Shown here one piece after another: positions 17,119-27,845 of a DNA stretch of 46,541 nucleotides; positions within the stretch are counted from its first letter, which is position 1, and every line of letters begins with the position of its first letter. The translations under genes were made by a program, and so were the position numbers. Origin of the DNA: Boseongicola sp. (GTDB taxonomy: Bacteria > Pseudomonadota > Alphaproteobacteria > Rhodobacterales > Rhodobacteraceae); the NCBI GenBank assembly GCA_028824715.1, contig JAPPCV010000046.1, positions 1 to 46,541 on the forward strand, read 5' to 3'. The notes beneath the pieces were generated by a model. The model was given only the letters and a program-made list of their open reading frames with translations, made no database searches and was not told the origin of the DNA.

Positions 17119-19285
17119 GGCCGTCCCTTCTCAGAATGTCGATCATGGGTTTCAACTCCGCTTCGAATCTCCGCCAACTCTTCACCGACGCGCTCGTAAT
17201 TGGCTGACGCACCTGGAAGACACTGAGCGTCTGCACCCGGCCGGCGCTTTCGTGGAAGTTCAGGCACGCGTCCTCCCAATCAAGCCCGCAAGCCGCGATC
17301 AGTCTTCTGGTTTCCACTTCCGGGTGCGCAACCAGCGTCTCGTAGGACACTTCATGGAACCAGCCTGGCACGCGCTCGCGCCAAAGGTCGATCATGCGTT
17401 CGAATTCATCGTAGTACCGAGCCAGTTTTTCGAGATCGTAGGCATAGCCATGCGTGCCCTGGGCAAACCTGCTCTTGTAGATCGAGAACAGGTTGTCCCT
17501 CGGATCCCGCCGCACCACCAGGAAGCGCGCGTTTGGCAAGGCCAGCTTCAAGGCACCGATGTGCTCGAACGTGTAGATCGACTTGTCGGTCACGTGAAGG
17601 GCGCCGGGAAACTGCTTGGCGATGGCATTGGCGTAGTCCCGACCGATTCCGGCAACGACGTCAGGGTCGAGTTCACCACTGGACCCGCCCGGCCTCGCGG
17701 AAAGCAGGGCGCGGCAGAAATAGGACGCAAAACCGAGTTCGCCGCCGCACTCGACGTCTGAATGCGCGGCAATGATCTGCTCGACAAGCGTCGTGCCGGA
17801 CCGGGGCAACCCGGTCACGAAAATCGGTGCGAATCCGTTCTTGGCCGCCGGGGACGTCGCCGCGAAATCAATCCGTCCATAGGTTTCACGACAGTCGGCG
17901 ATTTCAGCAAAACGCTGTCCGGCGGACACGCTGGACAGCCCGTCCGCGATCCGGTTCGCCTCGTCCAGAAACCGGAAGACGCGGGCGTCGTCACGGGTGT
18001 CTTCAAGGGCCTTGGCGATGGCGAATCCGAGGTTCATGCGATCTTCGTCGCCGACGTCCTTGCGCTCGTACAGATCGACCATTTCGTCGATGATCGGGTC
18101 GTCCCTTGTGGCCCTGCGACTGACCATGAGACGGCGGTAGGCATCGCCGTTCGTCGGGAGCTGCTCGATGACACGGCGAAAGAGTTCATGCGCCTCCTCG
18201 AATTCGCCTCGCGTCTGCAGCATCGATGCCTTTGACATGAGCGCCCCGGCATGCGCAGGCTCGTTCTTCAGGATCTGGTCGAGTTCGTCCAGCGCGTCTG
18301 CGGACCGTCGGACATGCTCAAGCGATTCTGCGAGGGCAATGCGCAGGCCGACCGCGACGCCTTTCCCGGACCTTGCGGAGAGCGCGACCGCATGCGCATA
18401 GGCATCGACGGCGGCATCGTGATCGCCGTGGCGTGCACAGGCATCCCCGAGTTCGACAAAGAGACGGGCATCCTTGCGATCCAGGCGGGACGCGCGCTCC
18501 AGCAGGACGATGGCCGCCTGGTGATGGCCCAACCTTGACAGGGACGCGCCCAGGCCGGTCAGCCCTGGCACGCCGTCGGGCGCAAGGATCACGGCGGGCC
18601 GCATGGCCTCTGCAGCGTCGCGAATCCGGCCTGCGTTGAACAGGACCCGGCCAGCGCCCCCATAGGCCTCTGCATAGTCCGGATCCAGCCTTATGGCGCG
18701 CTGATAGCTGGCGACGGCATCTTCGGGGCGGCTCTGGATGGCCTGTGCCTCGGCAAGGATGCAGGCCACCACGGCGGAGCGCGGGGCCTTGCGCAGAATC
18801 CTTGACGCCTTCGCCTCGACCGTCGCGACGTTACCGGAACGAAGATCGGCGACCAGCCCGGCGATGACCTTTGCAGGAACGCCGCCCGAACGCGGGCGCG
18901 ACTCCTTCCGGAGCGACCCGAACCGGTCCTGCAGCCGGACGCGGACTTTCGGGTCGATGGGCGCGGACTTCAGTGCAGCAAGGAGGTCACGCCTGTCGGC
19001 TTCGTTGCCGCCAAGGGCGACCGCCTCCGCCCGGCCTTGCCATACCTGCGCGGCATCAGGTTGCAGGAACGCTGCACGACGAAACCAAGCGATGGAGTCC
19101 TTGAAGCGGAGGGTCTTGAGCAGGAGGCGCGCGACCTGGAAGCTCGCATCGGCGTGCTCGGGACTGTCCGCGACGACGCCCAGGAATTCCGTCAGGGCCT
19201 CGCGGAGCTTCTGCTCCGAGAGCAGCCTGACTCCGGCCTCGTAGGTGAAAGCGTGATCTGCGATCTCGGGTCGGGACGGTGGCAT
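17105..19285 (-). CDS. Tetratricopeptide repeat sulfotransferase
   Basis: A 726-residue fusion. The first two thirds consist of tetratricopeptide repeats (for example around EALTEFLGVVADSPEHADAS and YQRAIRLDPDYAEAYGGAGR). The last 240 residues are a sulfotransferase domain whose PAPS-binding P-loop is TGLPRSGTTLVEQI, near residue 490, with VVRRDPRDNLFS as the 3'-phosphate-binding segment. Such proteins transfer sulfate from PAPS to an unknown, possibly protein or glycan, acceptor. There is no signal peptide. It overlaps yggS by 14 bp. Nothing links it to the sulfatase cluster 7 kb away. Confidence 0.9.
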   Translation of the reverse strand: MPPSRPEIADHAFTYEAGVRLLSEQKLREALTEFLGVVADSPEHADASFQVARLLLKTLRFKDSIAWFRRAAFLQPDAAQVWQGRAEAVALGGNEADRRDLLAALKSAPIDPKVRVRLQDRFGSLRKESRPRSGGVPAKVIAGLVADLRSGNVATVEAKASRILRKAPRSAVVACILAEAQAIQSRPEDAVASYQRAIRLDPDYAEAYGGAGRVLFNAGRIRDAAEAMRPAVILAPDGVPGLTGLGASLSRLGHHQAAIVLLERASRLDRKDARLFVELGDACARHGDHDAAVDAYAHAVALSARSGKGVAVGLRIALAESLEHVRRSADALDELDQILKNEPAHAGALMSKASMLQTRGEFEEAHELFRRVIEQLPTNGDAYRRLMVSRRATRDDPIIDEMVDLYERKDVGDEDRMNLGFAIAKALEDTRDDARVFRFLDEANRIADGLSSVSAGQRFAEIADCRETYGRIDFAATSPAAKNGFAPIFVTGLPRSGTTLVEQIIAAHSDVECGGELGFASYFCRALLSARPGGSSGELDPDVVAGIGRDYANAIAKQFPGALHVTDKSIYTFEHIGALKLALPNARFLVVRRDPRDNLFSIYKSRFAQGTHGYAYDLEKLARYYDEFERMIDLWRERVPGWFHEVSYETLVAHPEVETRRLIAACGLDWEDACLNFHESAGRVQTLSVFQVRQPITSASVKSWRRFEAELKPMIDILRRDGHVAD

Positions 19286-19574
19286 GCGGCGTTTCCGGGA
19301 ACTCGCGGCGAAACTATGTCCGGGCCCGCCTGATGTCGAGAAGCGGAAAGCAACACCGACTGGTCAACCGAACCGCCATCGGCCGGTTCGGGCCGAATGA
19401 CGGGACACCGGCTCGTTCAGCACTTCCTTGCAGCGCCCGTCTCCTGCAAACGCGGGCTGGCGATGGTCGAGCGACACCCCAGCGCTCGAAATCCCTTGAG
19501 CCCCCACGGTCTCTCGGCTACTCATGCTTGGGATCCGGTGGCATCGCGCCCCCTTCCGAGTGGATGGCCAGAGA

Positions 19575-20039
19575 ATGAGACCAAGTCGATTCGCCCTTGT
19601 ACTGACGATCGTTGCCGTGACCCTGTCGGGTTGTGGTCGTGACCAAAGCGATACCGGCGGCGATCCGTCGGGTTCTGCCCCCGAGGAAGAGCGCCGGGAG
19701 ACCATCTGGGACCTCTTCACCAACATCGACGACCCGAACACGACGCTCGAAGTCAACAAGTACATCTGGAATGCCTCGTTCGACATCCTGAATTTCCTGC
19801 CGATCGAATCCGCCGACCCCTTCTCGGGCGTGATCGTGACCGGCTACGGCACGCCTCCGGGCGGGGGCCGTGCATACCGCGCGACCGTCATCGTGCGTGA
19901 TCCGGCGCTTGACGCGCGTTCGCTGAAGGTCGCACTCCTGACCCGTTCCGGTCCGGCACCGACGGAAGCCGTACGCACCGTCGAGAATGCCATCCTCACC
20001 CGCGCCCGCCAGCTTCGGGTTCAGGACCGGGGTCTCTGA
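19575..20039 (+). CDS. DUF3576 domain lipoprotein
   Basis: A 154-residue lipoprotein. The signal peptide ends in the lipobox LSGC with C20 as the acylated residue. The mature part contains IWDLFTNIDDPNTTLEVNKY and WNASFDILNFLP, which I recognise as the DUF3576 family typical of Alphaproteobacteria. The ATG at 19575 gives the proper signal peptide; the open frame begins upstream at 19524. It precedes leuS by 105 bp, a conserved arrangement in Rhodobacterales. Envelope role assumed, molecular function unknown. Confidence 0.82.
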   Translation: MRPSRFALVLTIVAVTLSGCGRDQSDTGGDPSGSAPEEERRETIWDLFTNIDDPNTTLEVNKYIWNASFDILNFLPIESADPFSGVIVTGYGTPPGGGRAYRATVIVRDPALDARSLKVALLTRSGPAPTEAVRTVENAILTRARQLRVQDRGL

Positions 20040-20144
20040 CGACCCCACAGGTGCCGCGGAGCCCGACACGCCTGCGGCATTGCTCCCTAGACCTTTGTCG
20101 CAGCACGGAATAATCAGGCGCTGCACGAAGTCCGAGGATGGCGC

Positions 20145-22688
20145 ATGTCCGGCTACGACACGAAAACCATCGAACCCAAATGGCAGGCCCGCTGGCAGGA
20201 AGCCGAGACCTTCCTCGCTGCCCGTGACAGGAGCAGGCCCAAATACTACGTGCTCGAGATGTTCCCCTATCCCTCGGGGCGCATCCACATCGGGCATGTT
20301 CGGAACTATACGATGGGCGACGTCATCGCGCGCTACAAGCGGGCGACCGGCCACAGCGTCCTGCACCCCATGGGCTGGGACGCCTTCGGCATGCCGGCCG
20401 AGAACGCAGCCATGGCCTCGGGCGGCCACCCAAGGGACTGGACCTACGGCAATATCGACACCATGCGGGAGCAGTTGAAGCCTCTCGGGCTCTCGATCGA
20501 CTGGTCCCGCGAGTTCGCGACCTGCGATCCGGAATACTACGGCCAGCAGCAATCCATGTTCATCGACTTCATGGAAAGAGGCCTCGCCTACCGCAAGAGC
20601 GCAACAGTGAACTGGGATCCGGTCGACATGACTGTTCTGGCCAACGAGCAAGTCATCGACGGCAAGGGCTGGCGTTCAGGGGCGGAAGTGGAACGACGCG
20701 AACTGACGCAGTGGTTCTTCCGGATCAGCGATTTCTCGGAGGAGCTTCTGAACGCCATTGACGGGCTGGATGAGTGGCCGGCGAAGGTCAAGCTGATGCA
20801 GCAGAACTGGATCGGCAAGTCGCGCGGCCTCCGGCTTTCGTTCGAGCGCACCGATGGCGGCGAGGCCATCGAGGTGTATACGACACGCCCCGACACCCTC
20901 CTGGGAGCCGCCTTCATCGGCATTTCTCCGGACCACCCGCTGGCAAGGAAGCTGGCTGAGGACAACCCCGATGTGGAGGCCTTCCGCACGGCCTGCCAGA
21001 AAGGCGGTGCGACCGAAGAGGCGCTCGAGAAAGCGGACAAGCTCGGCCTGGACACCGGGCTTTCCACAAGGCACCCGCTGGACCCGGATTGGGAACTTCC
21101 GATCTGGATCGCAAACTTCATCCTCATGGACTATGGCACCGGCGCGATCTTCGGCTCTCCGGCACACGACCAGCGTGACCTGGACTTCTGCCGCAAGTAC
21201 GGCCTTCCGGTCATCGACACGTTCCTTTCGCTCGACGACCCGCGACCGGTCGAAAGCGAGGCTTTCGTTCCGCCAAGGACCGAGCGCGTCAAGTGGATCG
21301 ATCATTTCACGGGAATCGATGTCGCGACGGGGCAGGAAGCCATTGACGCCACAATCGATTTCGCCGAAGCGAATGGCTGGGGCGAGGGAGTGATACAATA
21401 CCGCCTCCGCGACTGGGGGTTGTCCCGCCAGCGCTACTGGGGCTGCCCGATTCCGGTTGTTCATTGCGATGACTGCGGCACCGTGCCCGAAAGGAAGGAG
21501 AACCTGCCGGTCCTCCTTCCCGCCGACGTGAGCTTCGATGAACCGGGCAACCCGCTCGTGCGCCATCCGACCTGGCGCGACACCCCGTGTCCCAATTGTG
21601 GAAAGCCCGCCGAACGCGAAACCGACACCATGGACACGTTTGTCGATTCATCCTGGTATTTCGTGCGCTTCACGGCGCCTCGGGCAAAGACGCCGGCAGA
21701 CATGGACGAGGCTGCCTACTGGATGAATGTCGACCAGTATATCGGCGGCATCGAGCACGCGATTCTTCACCTCCTGTATTCCCGCTTCTTCGCCCGGGCC
21801 ATGCACCTGTGCGGTCACTTGCCGAAGTCGGCCATTGAGCCCTTCGACGCACTGTTCACGCAGGGCATGGTGACTCATGCCATCTACCAGACCCGGGACT
21901 CAGACGGCCGCAGAATCTATCATTTCCCCGAAGACGTGGAGCTGAGGGACGGCACGGGCTACCTGAAAGACGGCAGCAAGGTCGACATCATTGCTTCGGC
22001 AAAGATGTCCAAGTCCAAGAAAAACGTGGTCGACCCGGTCAACATCATTGACCGGTACGGCGCCGACACCGCCCGCTGGTTCGTTCTGAGCGACTCGCCG
22101 CCCGAGCGCGACGTGGAATGGACCGCCGCCGGGGCTGAAGCTGCGCACAAGCACCTGGCCCGGGTTCACCGAATCTCGACAGAAATCGCTGCGGGCAAGG
22201 ACACGGGATCGGACGACGACGCCCTGTTGCGCGAGCTTCACAAGACAATCCACGACGTGACCATGGGGATCGAGAGCTTCGGGTTCAACACCTCGATCGC
22301 CAAGCTCTATGCATTCACGAACGTCCTCGCAAAGTCCAAGGCGTCGCAACCCGCTCGGCACGAGGCAATCAGGGTCCTGGCTCAGCTCATGTCGCCGATG
22401 ACACCCCATCTGGCAGAAGAGATATGGGCCATGCAGGGTGGCGAAGGGCTCGTGGCAGACGCGCCTTGGCCGAAGGCGGACGACGCATACCTGGTTGAGG
22501 ATTCGGTTACGCTGCCGATCCAGGTCAACGGCAAGCGGCGATCAGAGATCGTCGTTGCCAAGGACATTGACAGTACCGAGCTTGAAAAGCTCGTGCTTGC
22601 CGATCAAGCTGTCATCAAGACGCTGGCAGGTGGCCAGCCGAAGAAACTGATCGTCGTGCCCGGCCGCATCGTCAATGTCGTCGTCTAA
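20145..22688 (+). CDS. leuS: Leucyl-tRNA synthetase
   Basis: An 847-residue class I aminoacyl-tRNA synthetase of full bacterial length that charges tRNA-Leu. HIGH lies at residues 48-51 ([12 protein letters not shown]) and KMSKS at 620-624. The editing (CP1) domain is present with [11 protein letters not shown], and a zinc-type cluster with paired cysteines occurs around [11 protein letters not shown] and CPNCGK. The end overlaps the start of lptE by 14 bp. Confidence 0.97.
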   Translation: MSGYDTKTIEPKWQARWQEAETFLAARDRSRPKYYVLEMFPYPSGRIHIGHVRNYTMGDVIARYKRATGHSVLHPMGWDAFGMPAENAAMASGGHPRDWTYGNIDTMREQLKPLGLSIDWSREFATCDPEYYGQQQSMFIDFMERGLAYRKSATVNWDPVDMTVLANEQVIDGKGWRSGAEVERRELTQWFFRISDFSEELLNAIDGLDEWPAKVKLMQQNWIGKSRGLRLSFERTDGGEAIEVYTTRPDTLLGAAFIGISPDHPLARKLAEDNPDVEAFRTACQKGGATEEALEKADKLGLDTGLSTRHPLDPDWELPIWIANFILMDYGTGAIFGSPAHDQRDLDFCRKYGLPVIDTFLSLDDPRPVESEAFVPPRTERVKWIDHFTGIDVATGQEAIDATIDFAEANGWGEGVIQYRLRDWGLSRQRYWGCPIPVVHCDDCGTVPERKENLPVLLPADVSFDEPGNPLVRHPTWRDTPCPNCGKPAERETDTMDTFVDSSWYFVRFTAPRAKTPADMDEAAYWMNVDQYIGGIEHAILHLLYSRFFARAMHLCGHLPKSAIEPFDALFTQGMVTHAIYQTRDSDGRRIYHFPEDVELRDGTGYLKDGSKVDIIASAKMSKSKKNVVDPVNIIDRYGADTARWFVLSDSPPERDVEWTAAGAEAAHKHLARVHRISTEIAAGKDTGSDDDALLRELHKTIHDVTMGIESFGFNTSIAKLYAFTNVLAKSKASQPARHEAIRVLAQLMSPMTPHLAEEIWAMQGGEGLVADAPWPKADDAYLVEDSVTLPIQVNGKRRSEIVVAKDIDSTELEKLVLADQAVIKTLAGGQPKKLIVVPGRIVNVVV

Positions 22689-23208
22689 CATATCCTGCAC
22701 ATGCCCCGCCCGCACACCGGGCGCCAGGACATCGGGTGCGCGGCACACTCGCAGGGCCATGATCCTTTCGCTCGCCACGCTGGCCGGCTGCGGCTTTGCG
22801 CCGATTCACGGCCCCGGAGGTCCCGCTCGCAGTCTCAGAGGCCGGATCGCGGTCCTGGCACCTGCCGACGAGGAAGGTTCGGCGCTTGTCCGCCGGCTTG
22901 AGGACCGGCTGGGGACTCCGCAGGAGGCCGACCTGGTTCTGGCCGCCAAGATCCGGATCGGCGAAACGGCGGTCGGTTTCCTGTCCGGCGGCGAAATCAG
23001 CCGCTTCAATGTCGAGGGCCAGGTCGACTGGCAACTGGCCGACAGCACTGGCGCCGCGGTCCTGACCGGTCGCGAACGCGGCTTCACCAGCTATGCCGCG
23101 ACATCAACCACTGTCGCGACGACGTCAGCCCGTCGCGATGCCCGCCGCCGGCTCATGGTCATCCTCGCCGACCACATCGCCACCAACATCCTGACGCACG
23201 GCTCATGA
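22675..23208 (+). CDS. lptE: LPS assembly lipoprotein LptE
   Basis: A 177-residue predicted outer-membrane lipoprotein that would partner LptD in delivering lipopolysaccharide to the cell surface. The lipobox is LAGC, with C39 as the lipid-attachment residue if translation starts at 22675, inside the end of leuS. The n-region is unusually long and contains RR. An in-frame ATG at 22759 would leave only 10 residues before the cysteine, too short for a signal peptide, so the upstream start is preferred. Position between leuS and holA is the conserved place for lptE. Confidence 0.8.
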   Translation: MSSSNISCTCPARTPGARTSGARHTRRAMILSLATLAGCGFAPIHGPGGPARSLRGRIAVLAPADEEGSALVRRLEDRLGTPQEADLVLAAKIRIGETAVGFLSGGEISRFNVEGQVDWQLADSTGAAVLTGRERGFTSYAATSTTVATTSARRDARRRLMVILADHIATNILTHGS

Positions 23209-24227
23209 AGCTGTCGACCCGCGACGCTCCGGCCTACTTCGCGAAGCCCGACAAGAACTCCACCGGGCTGTTGATCCATGGCGCGGACGCAATGCGCGTC
23301 GCGCTGCGCCGGCAGGAGGTCATCAGGGGTCTCATTGGGCCCGACGGCGAGGATGAAATGCGGCTGACCCGCATTCCGGCAGCGGAACTCCGAAAGGACA
23401 CGGCACTGCTTGCAGACGCCGTGAAGGCCCGGAGCTTCTTCCCCGGCCTCCACGTCGCATTCGTCGAGGATGCGAACGACGGTTTGGCCGACACGATCGC
23501 TTCCGCCCTGGCTGACTGGTCCGAGGGCGATGCCCAGATCATTGTCACGGCAAGCAGCCTGCCGGCACGTTCGAGGTTGCGGGGAATCTTCGAGACCCAT
23601 GAAAATGCCTACGCGACGGGCATCTACGACGACCCGCCGTCCCGTGCCGAAACCGAGGCGGCCTTGAAGGCTGCAGGACTCACGGACATCTCGCCGGATA
23701 CCATGTCGTCAGTCACGGAACTGTCGCGCGTCCTTGATCCCGGCGAGTTTCGCCAGACTCTTGCGAAGATCGCGCTTTACAAGGCCGGCGACGAGACGCC
23801 GCTCACGCCGGACGAAGTCGCTCTTTCCGGCCCCAGTTCCGTGGAGGCCGGCATCAACGATGTCCTCGACGTCGCGACGGACGGCAAGACTCACGAGGTC
23901 GGACCTGTATTGCGGCGTCTCGAAGCCCAGGGAACAACCCCTGTCAGTCTTTGCATTGGCGCCACCAGGCACTTTCGGAGGCTGCACCTGGTTGCCGCCG
24001 ACCCTTCAGGCCCCGGCGCGGGCGTTTCAAGGCTCAGGCCCCCGGTTTTCGGCCCGCGCCGCGACCGCTTGCAACGTCAGGCAACCCGATGGGGCATGCG
24101 CAAACTGGAACGTGCGCTTGCCATCTTGCTCGACACCGATCTCAAGCTCAGGTCCGGGGCGCGAATCCCCGAAATGGCCGTGATGGAGCGTACGCTGCTC
24201 CGGATCGCCTTTCTGGGAAGGCAGTGA
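23205..24227 (+). CDS. holA: DNA polymerase III subunit delta
   Basis: A 340-residue protein that would act in the clamp loader, opening the beta clamp. The N terminus has LLIHGADAMRVALRRQEVI, and the C-terminal third has the conserved helices FGPRRDRLQRQATRWGMRKL and LERALAILLDTDLKLRSG. The start overlaps the lptE stop by four bases (ATGA). The leuS-lptE-holA order is standard for these bacteria. Confidence 0.9.
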   Translation: MKLSTRDAPAYFAKPDKNSTGLLIHGADAMRVALRRQEVIRGLIGPDGEDEMRLTRIPAAELRKDTALLADAVKARSFFPGLHVAFVEDANDGLADTIASALADWSEGDAQIIVTASSLPARSRLRGIFETHENAYATGIYDDPPSRAETEAALKAAGLTDISPDTMSSVTELSRVLDPGEFRQTLAKIALYKAGDETPLTPDEVALSGPSSVEAGINDVLDVATDGKTHEVGPVLRRLEAQGTTPVSLCIGATRHFRRLHLVAADPSGPGAGVSRLRPPVFGPRRDRLQRQATRWGMRKLERALAILLDTDLKLRSGARIPEMAVMERTLLRIAFLGRQ

Positions 24228-24345
24228 TGCCGAAGACTCTAACGCATGCCTTGCCCGTCATGCAGGCCGGAGCCATAAAGGGTCCGTCCAGCAAAGTGTG
24301 CGTGGAACGACCCGATCGCAATGCCGACATGGCCGGGAGCCGAAA

Positions 24346-25854
24346 ATGAACCTGACACGAACCCTGATCGCCTCCCTCCTCCTCGCACTTGGTGCGATGC
24401 CAGCCCTTGCCGAACTGACGGCGGAGCAGGTGCTTGAGCATCAGCTGTCCCAGTACTCGACACCAGAGTTCACTGTGCGCGCCGGCGGCAAACGCCGATC
24501 GGGGAACGTGCTGACCGTGGACCGATTCCTGGCAGAAGTCGCATTGCCCGATCAGGAGGGATCGCTTCTGGTTGCTGTCGGCGGGGCCAGTTTCGCCGAG
24601 CGCAACGACGGTACCGTCCTCGTTACCTTCCCACCGGAATCTCCGTTGACCGTCCAGGCGTTCGCCCGGGAGGGCGAGGAGTTCGCGCTTGCAGCGACAG
24701 TCACGCAATCCGGTGCGCAGACCATTGTCTCCGGCACGCCGGACCAGATCCGCTACGAGTCCACAGCCCCGTCGATCACCATAGACGAATTCCGGATGAT
24801 CGAAACGGAAGTGCCAGAAGATGTGTCCGTCGCCGCATCAATCAAGTTACTGGGGTACAAGGGCCATTCTGACATCAGTGGGGGCGGCCTCAGGGATTTC
24901 CGCGGCGAGGACACCTTGGACAGCCTCCAGGTGCACGTTGACGTCGACGACCGTGGCGGCGGCGAGTCCTTCAGCCTGCGGCTCGAAATTGCGGACATTG
25001 CCGCACGGTCCGCTGGCAAGATTGCGTGGCAGAGCCTTGGGAATTCCCTTGTCGCGTCGATCCTGGATGGAAACACGCTCGACCTTTCCGCAAGCCTTGG
25101 ACGCGCCAGCTATTCGTTGACTGGAAGGGGACCGGACGCGGATCACTTCGAATTTTCGTCCGAGAGTTCATCGAGCGACGTGTTCATCAAGATGGACCGC
25201 AACGGCATCGACTATGGCGGCACGACTCGCGGCTCGGTCCTGTCCGTACTCGCCCAGGAGCTTTTTGGTTCCCCGGTGGAAGTCCGGTTGCCGGAAGCGA
25301 GTGCCCGATTCCTGCTTCCGATCGTGCCGGACCATGAGCCCCAGGACTTTGCAGCCCGCATCGCGGTCCGGGGACTTGAGATCGATCAGATGCTCTGGTC
25401 GATGTTCGATCCGGAGGGCGTGCTTGACCGTGAACCCGCAACGTTCGTCCTCGACACGGGCGGCGAGGTGATCGTGTTGCGGGACGGTCTTGACGGCGAC
25501 TTCTTCGAATTCATGAACATGGATCATGCGCCTGTGGATGTCCGTACCCTTGACTTGAACGAGATCAGGATCAAGCTGGCCGGCGTCGAGGTCACGGGAG
25601 ACGGAGCCTTTGCCATCATCACGCGACCAGAAGAGCCTTGGCCCGTCGGCAGTGCGGACCTGACGGTCACGGGTCTGGACAAGCTTCTCGACGGGCTGGT
25701 GAAAGTCGGAATCGTGCAGGATCTCCGGGCGTTGGCGTTTCGCGGCATGGTGGAAGCGCTCGCACGGCCCGATGAAGGGCTGGACGACTTCGGCTTGACC
25801 ATCAAGACCGGAGAGGACGGCTCCGTTGTCCTGAACGACCAGCGAATTCGGTAG
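24346..25854 (+). CDS. DUF2125 domain-containing exported protein
   Basis: A 502-residue protein with a clear signal peptide (about residues 1-20, cleavage after AMPALA). The body is rich in beta-strand-like segments and matches, by my recognition, the DUF2125 family found in Rhodobacterales and relatives, where function is unknown. The ATG at 24346 is chosen because it starts the signal peptide; the open frame begins at 24298. It is probably periplasmic. It is convergent with the coxG-like gene, with an inverted repeat between them. Confidence 0.75.
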   Translation: MNLTRTLIASLLLALGAMPALAELTAEQVLEHQLSQYSTPEFTVRAGGKRRSGNVLTVDRFLAEVALPDQEGSLLVAVGGASFAERNDGTVLVTFPPESPLTVQAFAREGEEFALAATVTQSGAQTIVSGTPDQIRYESTAPSITIDEFRMIETEVPEDVSVAASIKLLGYKGHSDISGGGLRDFRGEDTLDSLQVHVDVDDRGGGESFSLRLEIADIAARSAGKIAWQSLGNSLVASILDGNTLDLSASLGRASYSLTGRGPDADHFEFSSESSSSDVFIKMDRNGIDYGGTTRGSVLSVLAQELFGSPVEVRLPEASARFLLPIVPDHEPQDFAARIAVRGLEIDQMLWSMFDPEGVLDREPATFVLDTGGEVIVLRDGLDGDFFEFMNMDHAPVDVRTLDLNEIRIKLAGVEVTGDGAFAIITRPEEPWPVGSADLTVTGLDKLLDGLVKVGIVQDLRALAFRGMVEALARPDEGLDDFGLTIKTGEDGSVVLNDQRIR

Positions 25855-25857
25855 ACT

Positions 25858-25887
25858 TCTTCACGGCAAAGCGGAGGGGCGTGAAGA
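25858..25887. terminator. Inverted repeat between convergent genes, possible terminator
   Basis: TCTTCACG (25858-25865) and CGTGAAGA (25880-25887) form an 8-bp perfect stem with a 14-base loop, starting four bases after the DUF2125 stop codon and before the end of the convergent coxG-like gene. It could serve both strands. No long T-run follows, so intrinsic termination is uncertain. Confidence 0.4.
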
Positions 25888-25942
25888 GCTCACCCGTGCG
25901 ATTGCCTTCGGCGCGACACGCCGGACCTGACGAATTCCGGGC

Positions 25943-26401
25943 TTAGCTCTGAACCCGTTCCAGGACCGTTTCCTCAAATCTGGAAAAGAACCGGTCCGCA
26001 AGCTTCTTCGCGAAGGAATCGATGAGTCGGCTGCCGAGCTGGGCCAGCTTGCCGCCGATCTTCGCCTCCACTTCATAGCTGAGCCTGGTGCCGTCGCCTT
26101 CCGCCTCCAACTGTACCAGCGCTCCGCCCTTGGCAAATCCGGCCGCTCCGCCCTTGCCTTCGCCCTCCAGGCGGCAGCTCCTCCCGGGATCGATGTCCCG
26201 GAGAAAGACGGCGCCTCTGAAAGTCGCCTTGACCGGCCCAACCTTCTGGACCACGACCGCCTCGAAGCCGTCGTCAAGGTTGCCGGTCAATTCCTCGCAG
26301 CCCGGAATGCACTTCTTCAGAACCTCCACATCGAGAATGCTCCCCCATACAATGTCCGGTGGAACCGCGATGACGCGCTCTTCGACCATTTTCATTGGCA
26401 T
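25943..26401 (-). CDS. CoxG/SRPBCC family protein (CO dehydrogenase subunit G-like)
   Basis: A 152-residue SRPBCC-fold protein of the CoxG type, with PPDIVWGSILDVEVLKKCIP followed by GCEEL, the family's opening pattern, and a C-terminal helix. In carboxydotrophs CoxG helps anchor CO dehydrogenase to the membrane, but many copies occur outside cox operons and their role is unknown. No cox genes are visible here, so the CO-dehydrogenase label should not be over-read. Translation may begin at 26401 or at the second methionine, 26395. Confidence 0.82.
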   Translation of the reverse strand: MPMKMVEERVIAVPPDIVWGSILDVEVLKKCIPGCEELTGNLDDGFEAVVVQKVGPVKATFRGAVFLRDIDPGRSCRLEGEGKGGAAGFAKGGALVQLEAEGDGTRLSYEVEAKIGGKLAQLGSRLIDSFAKKLADRFFSRFEETVLERVQS

Positions 26402-26501
26402 GCCTCAACCGTTGCCTGTCTTGCGTGAATCCGGCATGGCGCATGGGATGTCAACAAATCCGTCGCTTGAAGCCGGGAGCCTGCCGCACTAGGTCCGGTC
26501 C

Positions 26502-27845
26502 ATGACTTCCCTTGCCAAACTGACGGACGCCCTCCTGCATGCGGCAACAAGCGCCGGCGCGGCGACAGCGGATGCCATCGCGATCAAGGGCAGTTCCGTT
26601 GCGATCGACGTGCGGGACCGCGCGCTGGAGCATGCGGAAAGTGCCGAAAGCGTGGAGATCGGCCTCCGCGTGCTGCTCGGCCGGCGGCAGGCCAGCGTGG
26701 CCTCGTCCGACACCAGCGCTGAGGCGATTGCCGAAATGGCCGAGCGCGCGGTCGACATGGCAAGGGTTGCGCCAGAAGACGCACATGTCGGCCTGGCCGA
26801 TCCCGATCAGCTTGCGCAGCACTGGGACCTGGACGCGCTGGACCTGGTCGATCCTGCGGATCCGCCCGCTCCGGCAGAAATGGAGAGGACGGCGCTGCAG
26901 GTCGAAGCGGCAGCTCTCTCGCATCAGGGAATCTCGCAAGTTGACGTTGCCGCCGCATCCTACGGGCGGAGCGCATTTCACCTTGCAGCAAGCAACGGGT
27001 TTTCGGGAGGATGGGAGCGCACCTCTCACGGCACCTATTGCGTTGCCATTTCGGGCGAAGGCCTCGAAATGGAGCGTGACCATTGCAGCGAAAGCCGAGT
27101 CCATCGATCCGACCTGCCTGACGCCGACGACATCGGGCACCTCGCCGCAGAGCGCGCCATTGCCCGTGCCGGTGCGCGAAAGCCCGAAACCGGCGCATTT
27201 CCCGTCCTCTATGACGAACGCATCGCCGGCAGCCTGATCGGCCATCTGCTGCAGGCCTCGAATGGCGCGGCCGTGGCGCGTGGCAGCTCTTGGCTTCGCG
27301 ACAGGCTTGGGAAGAAGGTCCTGCCCGACGGCTTGTCCATCATCGAGAACCCGCACCGTCCCAGGGTCTCCGGATCCCGGCCCTTCGATGCCGAGGGTCT
27401 GCCGACGCGCACCCGAAGGATAGTCGAAGACGGGGTCCTGAACGGTTGGACACTTGATCTCGCGACCGCCCGCAAGCTCGGCATGGAAAGCACTGCCAGC
27501 GCATCCCGGGGCACGGCCTCGCCACCCTCCCCGTCGGTCACGAACATCGCGTTGAGCGAAGGCTGCGTCTCCCGGGACGATCTGCTTCGCGACATGGAAA
27601 ACGGCCTGATGGTCACTTCGCTGATGGGGACGTCCATCAATCCCACGACCGGAGACTACTCTCGCGGCGCCAGCGGGTTCTGGATCGAGAACGGCGAAAT
27701 CGCCTACCCGGTCAACGAGTGCACGATCGCGGGCAACCTGCACGACATGTTCCGGACCATCCGCCCCGCAAATGACGCGCGCCGCCATCTTCGACGGGTT
27801 GTTCCGTCGCTCCTGGTCGAGGGCCTGACCGTTGCCGGCAAGTGA
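26502..27845 (+). CDS. pmbA: TldD/PmbA family metalloprotease-related protein
   Basis: A 447-residue member of the TldE/PmbA branch, the non-catalytic partner of TldD in the protease that trims peptides such as microcin B17 and degrades CcdA-type antitoxins. Signatures are RHLRRVVPSLLVEGLTVAG at the C terminus and GTSINPTTGDYSRGASGFW, with ENGEIAYPVNECTIAGNL following. The HExxxH motif of TldD is not seen, as expected of PmbA. The last 14 bp overlap the next gene. Confidence 0.92.
   Translation: MTSLAKLTDALLHAATSAGAATADAIAIKGSSVAIDVRDRALEHAESAESVEIGLRVLLGRRQASVASSDTSAEAIAEMAERAVDMARVAPEDAHVGLADPDQLAQHWDLDALDLVDPADPPAPAEMERTALQVEAAALSHQGISQVDVAAASYGRSAFHLAASNGFSGGWERTSHGTYCVAISGEGLEMERDHCSESRVHRSDLPDADDIGHLAAERAIARAGARKPETGAFPVLYDERIAGSLIGHLLQASNGAAVARGSSWLRDRLGKKVLPDGLSIIENPHRPRVSGSRPFDAEGLPTRTRRIVEDGVLNGWTLDLATARKLGMESTASASRGTASPPSPSVTNIALSEGCVSRDDLLRDMENGLMVTSLMGTSINPTTGDYSRGASGFWIENGEIAYPVNECTIAGNLHDMFRTIRPANDARRHLRRVVPSLLVEGLTVAGK

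Noticed and set aside
25943-26401. Evidence for a CO dehydrogenase operon
   Set aside because: Only the CoxG-like protein is present; no coxSML genes, and CoxG-like proteins are widespread without them.
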